DNA of 64,000 nucleotides from Serpentinimonas raichei (GTDB taxonomy: Bacteria; Pseudomonadota; Gammaproteobacteria; Burkholderiales; Burkholderiaceae_C): positions 285,699 to 349,698 of the forward strand of contig NZ_AP014568.1 of assembly GCF_000828895.1 (NCBI RefSeq). Reading direction: 5' to 3'. The notes under the pieces are model-generated. The model was not told the DNA's origin, made no database searches, and worked only from the letters and a program-made list of their open reading frames with translations. Position numbers and translations under genes: made by a program. Of the stretch, positions 51,197-58,965 are shown piece after piece (position 1 is the first letter of the stretch; each line of letters begins with the position of its first letter).

Positions 51197-51231
51197 GCCT
51201 AGAGCCTAGAGCCTAGAGCCTAGAGCCTAGG
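51197..51231. repeat. 7-bp tandem repeat (GCCTAGA, five copies)
   Basis: Four exact copies and a fifth with one change lie in the 200-bp gap between mazF and the glycosyltransferase gene. It is rich in CTAG. No other function is seen in this gap. Confidence 0.85.
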
Positions 51232-51298
51232 GCGTTGGCGCAGCCGCGTGTGCGAAAATCAGCGCCATCGATTTTTTGACCACAACCCCTGCACCCCG

Positions 51299-52015
51299 AT
51301 GAGCCGAACCCATCCTGCGCCCAGCGGCCCCTTGCGCCTATGCGACACCGTGGTTTGCGTCTGCAAGAGCGGTGGCGAATACGGCGCGGCCCACGTGGCG
51401 GCGCTGCAGCAGCAATTGGCGCGCCACGCACCCGGTGCGCGCCTGATCTGCCTGACCGACCTGCCCGATATGCCCGCTGGCGTGGAGCGCCGGACGCTAC
51501 AACACGATTTGCCGGGCTGGTTTTCCAAGCTGGAAATTTTTGACCTGCCCGAACGCTGTTTTTTGTACATCGACCTCGATGTGTTCATCACCCGCAGCCC
51601 GCTCACCGATGCGCCGCCCGGCCTGTGGCTGCTGCGCGGCTTCAAGGGCCGAGATTTCAATTCGAGCGTGATGCTGGTCAACGGCAATTACCGCAGCATA
51701 CTGGAGCGCTTTCTAGCGGACACGCAGGCCAACCTGCAGGCCTATTCGGGCCGCACCGGCTGGGGCGACCAAGACTTTATCCGCGACAGCGGCCAGATCA
51801 GTGGTGCCCTACAAGACCTGCACCCCAACCTTGCCGCCTCGTGGAAGGTGGATTTGCGCTACCGCATGGGCTGGATCGAGCCGGCCCCGGCGGTGCTGGT
51901 GTTCCACGGCAAGCCCAAGCCGGAGCAGTTGCGCATCGAAAACCCAAAACCAGGCCGGGTGCGGGTGCGCAGTTGGCTTTATTGGCCGCTGGCTTGGTTG
52001 AAGGCATTGGCTTGA
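51299..52015 (+). CDS. Putative glycosyltransferase (GT-A fold)
   Basis: 238 aa. It contains YIDLDVFITRS, a DxD motif that would hold the metal and nucleotide sugar, after VVCVCKSGGEYGAAHVAAL and LICLTDLPDMPAGV. The pattern fits small nucleotide-diphospho-sugar transferases of polysaccharide loci. The acceptor is unknown. The C-terminal end (WLYWPLAWLKALA) is repeated as a relic at 53397. It lies 2.2 kb from the ligase-like and GT2 genes, so may serve the same surface polymer. Confidence 0.75.
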   Translation: MSRTHPAPSGPLRLCDTVVCVCKSGGEYGAAHVAALQQQLARHAPGARLICLTDLPDMPAGVERRTLQHDLPGWFSKLEIFDLPERCFLYIDLDVFITRSPLTDAPPGLWLLRGFKGRDFNSSVMLVNGNYRSILERFLADTQANLQAYSGRTGWGDQDFIRDSGQISGALQDLHPNLAASWKVDLRYRMGWIEPAPAVLVFHGKPKPEQLRIENPKPGRVRVRSWLYWPLAWLKALA

Positions 52016-52099
52016 TATGCGCCGAAATGCAGTTTTTTAATGAGGTTCTTTTTTTCAGTTCGGCTTCATTCTTGTAGCGCAAGGGTTTGAGGTCGGCGC

Positions 52100-53308
52100 T
52101 CATGCCTTCACCCAGTGCCCGGCCGGCTGCAGCAGAAAATCCTCAAGCGCGATGCCATCGCCACCCACCAGCAGGCTGCGCTGCGGCTTGAATGCCTGCG
52201 CGAAGGCTGCCGTGCCTGCATGTGCCAGCGGAGCGCGGCCGCTTTTGACTTCGATGGCAATCACGCGGGGCCCGGTCTGCACCACGAAATCGACCTCTAG
52301 GTTGCCATCACGCCAGTAATGCAGCGCGCATTCGCCACGCATGGCCGCGTTGGCCAAGTGGGCCCCGGCGGCCGATTCCACCAGCCGCCCCCAGAACTCG
52401 CGGTCGCTGCGGGCCTCGTCCAGCGTCAGGCCGCTCATGACCGTCATCAGCGCCGTGTTGAGCACCTGCAGCTTGGGGCTGGAGGCGCGGCTGCGTGCCA
52501 CATCGCCCGCAAATTTGGGCAAGCCGCAGACCATTCCAGCGCCCGCCAGCAGCGTCAGGTAATGCGCCAGCGTGGTGGTGTTGCCGGCGTCCTGCAGTTG
52601 GCCCAGCATTTTGGTGTACGAGAGCACCTGCCCCGAATAGCGGCAGACCAGCTCGAACAGGCGCCGCAGCAAGGCGGGCTTGTCTACCCGGTTGAGCAGC
52701 AACACATCGCGCGAGATCGAGGTTTCAATCAGACTGTCGGCCACATAGCGCGCCCAGCGTGCGGGATCGCCAATCAGCGGGGCCGCACCTGGGTAGCCGC
52801 CATAAAACACAAATTCATCCAGCGACCAGCCAAAGGCGGTTCGCATTTCCGCCAGCGACCAGTGCGACACCGCAATGGTTTCAAAGCGACCGGCCAGGCT
52901 TTCGGTCAGCCCTTGGGCAATCAGGAGCGGTGCCGAACCGAGCAGCACCGCCTTGAGCGGGCGCTTGCAGCGGGTGTCCTCGTCCCACAGGCGCTTGACC
53001 GTTTCGGACCAAGCCGGAATCTTCTGAATCTCGTCGAGCACCAGCACCGCCCCCTCGGGGCTGGCGATCAAAAGCCGGGCCGCCTCCCATTGCTGGGCAA
53101 TCCAGTCTGGGCCGCGCAGCATGGGCTCGTCGGCGCTGGCATAGCGCAGCGGCAGCGGCAGGGTTTCGGTTGCCTGCTGCACCAGGGTGGACTTGCCCAC
53201 CTGGCGCGGACCGGCCACAACTTGGATGAAGCGGCGCGGCTCGACCAAGCGGGCCGCCAACACGGCGGCCTGCGGGCGTTGAAAGGGTGCGGGGGTTTTA
53301 CTTGGCAT
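52100..53308 (-). CDS. AAA ATPase with DUF4143
   Basis: 402 aa. Walker A GPRQVGKST (about 33-41), Walker B LVLDEIQK, sensor LLGSAPLL. A DUF4143 C-terminal half ends in EVDFVVQTGPRVIAIEVKSGR, a PD-(D/E)XK-like nuclease signature. The family is widespread and mobile-region associated; its function is not settled, though nuclease roles have been proposed. It is preceded by interlocking inverted repeats and flanked by short copies of the glycosyltransferase 3' end. Confidence 0.87.
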   Translation of the reverse strand: MPSKTPAPFQRPQAAVLAARLVEPRRFIQVVAGPRQVGKSTLVQQATETLPLPLRYASADEPMLRGPDWIAQQWEAARLLIASPEGAVLVLDEIQKIPAWSETVKRLWDEDTRCKRPLKAVLLGSAPLLIAQGLTESLAGRFETIAVSHWSLAEMRTAFGWSLDEFVFYGGYPGAAPLIGDPARWARYVADSLIETSISRDVLLLNRVDKPALLRRLFELVCRYSGQVLSYTKMLGQLQDAGNTTTLAHYLTLLAGAGMVCGLPKFAGDVARSRASSPKLQVLNTALMTVMSGLTLDEARSDREFWGRLVESAAGAHLANAAMRGECALHYWRDGNLEVDFVVQTGPRVIAIEVKSGRAPLAHAGTAAFAQAFKPQRSLLVGGDGIALEDFLLQPAGHWVKA

Positions 53309-53310
53309 GA

Positions 53311-53340
53311 TGAGTAATTTTACTCAGTTGACTGAGTAAA
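53311..53340. promoter_or_regulatory. Interlocking inverted repeats before the DUF4143 gene
   Basis: Three arms share TGAGTAA: TGAGTAA-TT-TTACTCA overlaps TTTACTCAG-TTGA-CTGAGTAAA (9-bp perfect arms). They end 3 nt before the start codon. They may be an operator or a translation-blocking structure. Confidence 0.5.
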
Positions 53341-53396
53341 TACCCCTGTAAATGTACCGTCCTAGACGAGCACAAGGTGTCCGGTGCAAGAAATGA

Positions 53397-53447
53397 GGGT
53401 GCGTGTGGCTCTGCCGGCCGCTGGCTTGGTTTAAGGCGCTGGGTTGA
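53397..53447 (+). pseudogene. Relic of the glycosyltransferase 3' end
   Basis: The DNA resembles 51959-52015: both contain CCGCTGGCTTGGTT, then AAGGC and TTGATGG/TTGATAT. The frame here reads WLCRPLAWFKALG-stop against WLYWPLAWLKALA-stop. Only about 50 bp remain. Confidence 0.6.
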
Positions 53448-53569
53448 TGGATGCACGGCTGCAGGCCGCGGTGGTACAGGCCGGGCTCTGGCCGAATAGA
53501 ATCGAGCCCAAGTTGGGTTTCAAATTGCCGTCTGCGGCGTAAGCGCCCTAGGGGGCCGTTTCAGAAAGG

Positions 53570-53866
53570 ATGACCATGCGACCATCCCTTGTGCTGGACA
53601 TGAATCGAAGTGCGGTGCGCGAAGCAGTGAGCTGTTTTCGTGCGGCGAACCCGCGTGTTTTTGGCTCCGTGCTGCATGGCACCGACCACGATGGCAGCGA
53701 CCTTGACCTGCTGGTCGATGCGCTGCCCGGCGCGACGCTGTTGGACTTGGGCGATTTGGAATACGAGTTGCATACGCTGCTCGGTGTTCGCGTAGATTTG
53801 CGCACGCCTGGCGACCTGCCGCCAAAGTGGCGTGCCCAGGTGCTCGCGCAGGCGCAGCCGGTATGA
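53570..53866 (+). CDS. mntA: MntA-type nucleotidyltransferase (antitoxin)
   Basis: 98 aa with the minimal nucleotidyltransferase motif: RVFGSVLHGTDHDGSDLDLLVD (GS...D-x-D residues present). By family it AMPylates the HepT toxin and thereby silences it. ATG 53570 or ATG 53576 could be the start. Its stop overlaps the hepT start. Confidence 0.87.
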   Translation: MTMRPSLVLDMNRSAVREAVSCFRAANPRVFGSVLHGTDHDGSDLDLLVDALPGATLLDLGDLEYELHTLLGVRVDLRTPGDLPPKWRAQVLAQAQPV

Positions 53867-54251
53867 ACGAGAACCGGCTGCCCGATTACCTCGACCACAT
53901 ACAGCAGGCCGCTGCCGATGCTTGCTGCTTCGTGGAGGGCATATGGCCAAAGAGGATTTCCTTGAGGACAAGCGAACCCAACAGGCCGTTATCATGAGCC
54001 TCATTGTCATCGGCGAGGCCGCCACGAAGGTGATGGATGGCTATGCCGAGTTCACTCGGGCGCACGCCGCTGTGCCGTGGCGCAGCATGCGCAACATGCG
54101 AAACCGCATGGCCCACGGCTATTTCGAGATCAACCTCGATGTGGTGTGGGACACCACGCAAGAGTGGCTACCGGTCTTGCTCAAGCAGCTTGCCGTGCTG
54201 CGCCCAGACGCTGACGATGAAGACCCTCACTCAGGAAGAATGGATCCGTAG
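53863..54251 (+). pseudogene. hepT: HepT-type toxin (HEPN RNase), frameshifted
   Basis: The ATG at 53863 opens MNENRLPDYLDHIQQAAADACCFVEGI, then a 2-bp gain (ATAT at 53941-53944) shifts the frame and the first frame ends soon after. The second frame resumes at ATG 53943 (MAKEDFLEDKRTQQAVIMSLIVIGEAATKVMDGY...) to 54251. The HEPN motif R-x4-H-x-Y is intact (RNRMAHGY). A start at 53943 could still give a truncated protein missing the first helix. A sequencing error is not excluded. Confidence 0.8.
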
Positions 54252-54283
54252 CAGCGTTTGCCTAGTCCCATGTTGACAAGAAC

Positions 54284-55534
54284 CTAGTCCCACTTGGCCT
54301 CGCTGCTGCGCTGCCCAGCCGCAAAAGCCGCCAGCAGCCACAGCATCGAGAGGCCGAGGTTGGCGTCGCGCAAGGGGGCGTTGACCAAGGCGGTGATGAA
54401 CACGGTCCAGACCAGCAGGTGCGCCACGCCAGCCAGCGCGTCGCCGCGGCTGTGGCGCGCGCTGTGCCAGCCCAAGGCCAGCAACAGGGCCAGCAGCAGC
54501 AGCAGGGCGGGCACGCCTTTTTCCATGCCGGTGAGCAGCCAGTCGTTGTGGGGGTTGTTGATTTCGGCCATGGCCGGGTTTTCGTCGGCCATTTCGGCGC
54601 GCCACAGCGGCAGCCAGCTGCCCAGCCCGGTGCCCAGCAGCGGTTGCTCGCTCATGCCTTGCCAAGCGCGCTGGTACATGCGCCAGCGCACCGAGGCGCT
54701 GCCGCCGAGCTCGCCGGTGGCGGCAAAGTGCTGCATCTCCTGCGCTGCGGCTTCAAAGCGCGGTTGCAGGGTGGGCGAGAGCTGCCACACAGCGGCGGCA
54801 CCCGCCAGCAGCAAGAGCAGGCCGACCGCGCGCACCCGCCAGCCACGATAGCGCAGCGCAAGCACCACACAGGGTAAAAACAGCAGCACCAGGTGCGCGT
54901 TGCGCGATATGCTCAGCGCCGCCACCACGGTGGCAAACAGCGCAGCGGCCAACAACCAAGGCAGACGGCGGCGCCAATCCAGCCCGGCTTGCAAGCCCAG
55001 CCAAAGCGCGGCAGCAGCGGCCACGGCCAGCATGATGAATTTTTGGCTGCTGCTGTTGCCGGTCACGGTGAGCATGGCGCGCCAAATGGCCCAGTCGGGC
55101 AGCGCCCAGACTTGGTTGAGCAGCATGACCGCAGCCGCAAACACGGCCCCGGCCATGAGGCCATAGAGCGCCAACCAGCGCTCGCGTGGCAGCAGCGCCA
55201 GCCCGATGCAGAGCAGCAGCGCGACCCGAACGAGGTGAAACAGCCGGGTGGCGCTGTCCTCGTGCCAGCCTTGGGTGGCCAGCACCAGCATTGCCCACAG
55301 CAAGGGCAGCCCGACCAACCACAGCCAAGGGCGCAGTTGCTGCCAGCGCGGTTGCCAATGGGTTTTGTTGAGCAGCAGCGCCAGCAGCAAACCCAACAAG
55401 CCCAAATAGGCCAAGCCGATCGGCATGAAGGTGAGGAAGCCAAGCGCAGCGGCCAAGTAGGCCACCGAGCGCGCAGGGCTTGCCAGTGCTGAGGGGCTGG
55501 GGCTCGCTAAAGGGACTGAGCTTAGGGCTTGCAT
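54284..55534 (-). CDS. O-antigen ligase-like polysaccharide protein
   Basis: Inner-membrane protein, 416 aa, with about 10-12 hydrophobic segments. A large periplasmic loop contains LLGTGLGSWLPLWRAEM and ...EINNPHNDWLLTGMEKGV, the O-antigen ligase/polymerase (Wzy_C) signature including the NPHNDWL motif. The role is ligation or polymerisation of surface polysaccharide. The start at 55534 overlaps the end of the GT2 gene by 13 bp. Confidence 0.86.
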   Translation of the reverse strand: MQALSSVPLASPSPSALASPARSVAYLAAALGFLTFMPIGLAYLGLLGLLLALLLNKTHWQPRWQQLRPWLWLVGLPLLWAMLVLATQGWHEDSATRLFHLVRVALLLCIGLALLPRERWLALYGLMAGAVFAAAVMLLNQVWALPDWAIWRAMLTVTGNSSSQKFIMLAVAAAAALWLGLQAGLDWRRRLPWLLAAALFATVVAALSISRNAHLVLLFLPCVVLALRYRGWRVRAVGLLLLLAGAAAVWQLSPTLQPRFEAAAQEMQHFAATGELGGSASVRWRMYQRAWQGMSEQPLLGTGLGSWLPLWRAEMADENPAMAEINNPHNDWLLTGMEKGVPALLLLLALLLALGWHSARHSRGDALAGVAHLLVWTVFITALVNAPLRDANLGLSMLWLLAAFAAGQRSSEAKWD

Positions 55535-56475
55535 GGGGTTCGGGGTGGTGGGGTGGCCGATGAGCCGCCATGGGTCGAAACAAGGCCGGTGCGCTCCACG
55601 CTGGCAGCCTGCCAGCGCCACAGCCCAATCAGGCGGCCCAGCGCACGGGCCAGCAGGCGCGGCACCGGCAGCAGCAGCCGGGCCAATGAATTGAGTACGG
55701 CCAATGCAAGCCAGCGGCGGCGCTGGCTCTGGGCCCGCGCCAAGCCATGGTATTTGGCGCAATAGCGCAGCTTGGATTGGGCGTGGTGAAAACCGCGCCC
55801 GTATTCGGTGCGCCAGGGGCTGGGCGAGCGCGTAGAGCCGCGCGAGCGGTGCGGCACGCGCACCTCGGGCAGCAACACAATGGGCCGCTGGGCCGCCAGC
55901 AGGCGGGCGCACAGGTCGTCGTCCTCGTAGTAGAGGAAAAAGCCGGTGTCGAAATGCCCCACCTCGCGCAGGGCCTCCAAGCGCAGCAGCAGCACCGCAC
56001 CACACGCCGCGCCCACGCAGCACGGCCCGTCGGCCCCGGGGCCGCGGGCGGCCCAGAGGTGGCGCGGCCAGCCGTAGTTGAGGGTCGGGCCGCCGCGGTT
56101 GTCGAGCAGTTGCGGGGCCAGTACAGCGGCATCGGGGTAGCAATCGGCGGCATCGAGCAGCGCAACGATGGCCGCTTCGGTGATTTCACAATCGGGGTTG
56201 AGCAACAGCGCCAAAGGCGTTTGCACCTGCGCCAGCGCCAAGTTGTTGGCGGCACCAAAGCCGAGGTTGTGTGGGCTGGCGATCAACTGCGCCTGTGGCA
56301 GCAGACGCTGGAACTGGGCCAGCGTGTCGTCGGCGCTGGCGTTGTCCACCACCACGATGTGCGGGCAGCGGCTCAACTGGGCCGCCAGCGCGGCCACACA
56401 ATGCGCGCTGTGGTGGCTGACGATGACGACCGTCACCCGCTCCAGCGAAGTGGGGGCGCTGGCAGGCTGCTGCAT
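55522..56475 (-). CDS. Glycosyltransferase family 2 (rhamnosyltransferase-like)
   Basis: 317 aa. RVTVVIVSHHSAHCVAALAAQL, IVVVDNASADDT, NLGFGAANNLAL, LLLNPDCEI and FFLYYEDDDLCARLL are the GT2 nucleotide-sugar and metal-binding signatures of the rhamnosyltransferase-like group. Basic residues in the C-terminus suggest a membrane-surface location. The ATG at 56475 overlaps the methyltransferase stop (ATGA). Confidence 0.88.
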   Translation of the reverse strand: MQQPASAPTSLERVTVVIVSHHSAHCVAALAAQLSRCPHIVVVDNASADDTLAQFQRLLPQAQLIASPHNLGFGAANNLALAQVQTPLALLLNPDCEITEAAIVALLDAADCYPDAAVLAPQLLDNRGGPTLNYGWPRHLWAARGPGADGPCCVGAACGAVLLLRLEALREVGHFDTGFFLYYEDDDLCARLLAAQRPIVLLPEVRVPHRSRGSTRSPSPWRTEYGRGFHHAQSKLRYCAKYHGLARAQSQRRRWLALAVLNSLARLLLPVPRLLARALGRLIGLWRWQAASVERTGLVSTHGGSSATPPPRTPCKP

Positions 56476-57116
56476 CAGGCCACAGGCTTGTTGGGTGCAG
56501 CGGGCTTGAGGGCGCGCCACTCCCAGACCAGATGCGCCGCCTGGCCGGTGGCGCGATCGAGCCAGCGGCTCAGGGTGCCGCCCATGGGCAGGCTGGCGGG
56601 CTCATATTCGCGCTTGAAGCGGCAGCGGGTCTGGCGCAGCACCTCGAAGTCGCCCGTGTAGCCGTACATGCGCGCACCCAGTTCGGGGCGCGTGAAGTAG
56701 CGGCAGCTCTTGGGGGTGATCGGGTTCACGTGGGTGGGGTCGCGCCACATTTTTTCGTGTGAAAAAACCGGCGTGACAGCATAAAACAGGCCATTGGGCT
56801 TGAGTACGCGCCAGATTTCATTCATCAGCTCGACAAAGGGCAGGCGGCTGCTGGCGCTGGCGTGGTCGAGCGCCACGCGCGGGATGTGCTCTAGGAAGTC
56901 GTAGGCCGAGACACTGTCGAAGTGCGAGTCGGGGAAAGGGATGGCCTGCAAAGCCAAGTTGGCCGCCACGATCACCTCGACCCCCGGCGTTTGCAAGCCG
57001 TGGCGGATGTCGATGCCAAACAGCCGCTGCTGGCGGTAGGGGTTGCGCGGTTTCGTGCCACAACCAAGATCGAGGTGGCAGCGGCCCATGCCGCCTGCGG
57101 TGCCATCGGTGCCCAT
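56475..57116 (-). CDS. SAM-dependent methyltransferase
   Basis: 213 aa class I methyltransferase. CHLDLGCGTKPRNPY (SAM motif I), FPDSHFDSVSAYDFLEHIPR and NGLFYAVTPVFSHEK are visible. The target is unknown; its operon with GT2 and ligase-like genes suggests sugar or lipid modification of a surface polymer. ATG 57116 is used; ATG 57089 (MGRCHLDLG), preceded by AGGCGG, is a good alternative. Confidence 0.8.
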   Translation of the reverse strand: MGTDGTAGGMGRCHLDLGCGTKPRNPYRQQRLFGIDIRHGLQTPGVEVIVAANLALQAIPFPDSHFDSVSAYDFLEHIPRVALDHASASSRLPFVELMNEIWRVLKPNGLFYAVTPVFSHEKMWRDPTHVNPITPKSCRYFTRPELGARMYGYTGDFEVLRQTRCRFKREYEPASLPMGGTLSRWLDRATGQAAHLVWEWRALKPAAPNKPVA

Positions 57117-57129
57117 GCCGGGGCGGCCC

Positions 57130-58065
57130 TTAAACCGCTGTCAGCCAATGCGCATATTTGGGGTTGCGCCCGCCGACGATGTCGAAAAAGGCGCTCTGGA
57201 TGCGCTCGGTGAGGGGGCCGCGGCTGCCGCAGCCGATTTCGAGCCGGTCCAGCTCGCGGATGGGGGTGACTTCGGCGGCGGTGCCGGTGAAGAAGGCTTC
57301 GTCGGCGATGTAAACCTCGTCGCGCGTGATGCGCTTTTGCACCACCTCGAGACCGAGGTCGCGCGCGATGTGGAACACGGTGTTGCGCGTGATGCCGTTG
57401 AGCGCGCCGGCGGAAAGGTCGGGGGTGTAAATCACGCCGCCTTTGATGATGAACAGGTTTTCACCCGCGCCTTCGCTCACGAAGCCGCTGGCGTCGAGCA
57501 GCAGCGCTTCGTCGTAGCCGTCGTCGGTGGCTTCCATATTGGCCAAAATGGAGTTGGTGTAGTTGCTCACCGCCTTGGCTTGCGTCATGGTGATGTTGAC
57601 GTGGTGCCGGGTGTAGCTGCTGGTCTTGACGCGGATGCCGCGCTTGAGCCCTTCTTCGCCCAGGTAGGCACCCCAGGCCCAGGCGGCCACCATCAGGTGC
57701 ACCGTGTTGCCTTTGGGGCTGACGCCGAGCTTTTCGCTGCCGATCCAGGTGAGCGGGCGCAAGTAGCCGCTTTTGAGGCCGTTGGCGCGGATGACCTCGC
57801 ACTGCGCGGCGTTGACCTGTTCTGGCGTGTAGGGGATTTTCATGCGCAAAATCTTGGCGCTGTTAAAGAGCCGCTCGGTGTGCTCTTGCAGCCTGAAGAT
57901 GGCGGTGCCGTTGGCGGTGGCGTAGGCGCGCACGCCCTCGAAGGCGCCGCAGCCGTAGTGCAGGGTGTGGGTGAGGACGTGTACGCGGGCGTCGCGCCAG
58001 TCGATCAACTGGCCGTCCATCCAGATTTTGCCGTCGCGGTCGGATAAGGGCAGGGCTGCGGTCAT
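57130..58065 (-). CDS. ilvE: Branched-chain amino acid aminotransferase
   Basis: PLP enzyme for the last step of Leu/Ile/Val synthesis, 311 aa. DGKIWMDGQLIDWRDARVHVLTHTLHYGCGAFEGVRAY, PLP lysine Lys164 (TQAKAVSNY), SEGAGENLF and GITRNTV are the class IV aminotransferase features. The start at 58065 is favoured; the frame opens earlier. It lies upstream of the sugar-locus genes on the same strand. Confidence 0.94.
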   Translation of the reverse strand: MTAALPLSDRDGKIWMDGQLIDWRDARVHVLTHTLHYGCGAFEGVRAYATANGTAIFRLQEHTERLFNSAKILRMKIPYTPEQVNAAQCEVIRANGLKSGYLRPLTWIGSEKLGVSPKGNTVHLMVAAWAWGAYLGEEGLKRGIRVKTSSYTRHHVNITMTQAKAVSNYTNSILANMEATDDGYDEALLLDASGFVSEGAGENLFIIKGGVIYTPDLSAGALNGITRNTVFHIARDLGLEVVQKRITRDEVYIADEAFFTGTAAEVTPIRELDRLEIGCGSRGPLTERIQSAFFDIVGGRNPKYAHWLTAV

Positions 58066-58188
58066 GGTCGAGGGTCCCGTAGGGGTTTTGAGGTCGAGGG
58101 CGTGCACACGTGGAGCGCCCCAAGCGATGTATTGACGAACAGGATATTTTACGTGCTGTCAAATCTTGAAAAATTTGTTCGATTGCCC

Positions 58189-58215
58189 TAAAGTTTGGCC
58201 CACGGGCGCCGATGA
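58189..58215 (+). promoter_or_regulatory. Sigma-28 (FliA) type promoter
   Basis: TAAAGTTT, then an 11-nt spacer, then GCCGATGA: one mismatch from the flagellar class III consensus (TAAAGTTT-N11-GCCGATAA). The predicted start is about 45 nt before the ATG of the next gene. Confidence 0.85.
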
Positions 58216-58268
58216 TGGTTGGGAAGGCCCTCATTCCGCTCGGCCTTAGCCTTGTGTTGGAGTCTGCC

Positions 58269-58955
58269 ATGTTAAACATCTCATCTGTCGCCGTTGCGCC
58301 TGTGCCTGCCCAAGGGCCGGTGGCGGCGCGTGTGCAGCCTGCAACACCAGCCCGCGCCAGCGAACACGTGTCGCCGCGCAACCAAGGGGTGGCTGCCCCG
58401 GTGGCGCCGGCGGGCGAGGGCTCGCGCACCCAAGCGGTCTATGCCCCACCCGCGCAGCCCCCGGTGAACCCGACCGACCAGGCGCTGCGCGCCAATATGT
58501 ACGACAACGCCGGGGCGCCAGAGCGTTTTAACGCCCAATCCCAAGCCGATTTGGCGGCTTCTGTGTTGGCGCAGCGCCAAGCCCTGGAGTCGGCCCCCAG
58601 CCTGCAAGGGCTGGAGCAAGAGCGCATCGAGCGCGCCCGCCAAGAGCGCCAAGAGCGCCAGGTGCAAAACCCAGAGGCGCAGTTGCCGCCGTCGCAGCGC
58701 AACCCGGTCGATGTGGCACTGGACAACCAAATCCGCGATCTGCTGCCCAATGTCTGGAGCGCCAGCCGCTTTGCCGCCGACCAGTTGATAGGCGATGAGG
58801 CGCGCGAGGCGGCGCAGCGGCGCGCCGATCTGATTGCGCCGGCGCAGCCCACTCCCATTGAGCGCGCCCTTGAGGCGGCTGCCGAGAGTTACCAGACCAC
58901 CTCGTCGCTGCCTTTGCCACCGAGCGCCGGGGTGAATGTGGATCGGCTGATCTAA
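58269..58955 (+). CDS. Unknown protein, predicted FliA-dependent
   Basis: 228 aa, not recognised. It has no signal peptide or membrane span. The N-terminal 70 residues are Pro/Ala/Val-rich. A charged helical stretch, LEQERIERARQERQERQVQ (about residues 115-133), looks like a coiled coil. The C-terminal half has ALDNQIRDLLPNVWSASRFAADQLIGDEAREAAQRR. ATG 58269 is chosen because an earlier ATG at 58212 lies inside the FliA promoter. The promoter and the neighbouring che genes suggest a role in flagellar function or motility. Confidence 0.8.
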   Translation: MLNISSVAVAPVPAQGPVAARVQPATPARASEHVSPRNQGVAAPVAPAGEGSRTQAVYAPPAQPPVNPTDQALRANMYDNAGAPERFNAQSQADLAASVLAQRQALESAPSLQGLEQERIERARQERQERQVQNPEAQLPPSQRNPVDVALDNQIRDLLPNVWSASRFAADQLIGDEAREAAQRRADLIAPAQPTPIERALEAAAESYQTTSSLPLPPSAGVNVDRLI

Positions 58956-58965
58956 GGTAGGCGGC

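Noticed and set aside
58212-58268. Upstream start for the unknown gene at 58269
   Set aside because: The region is the -10 box and leader of the FliA promoter, so it cannot be translated from that promoter.
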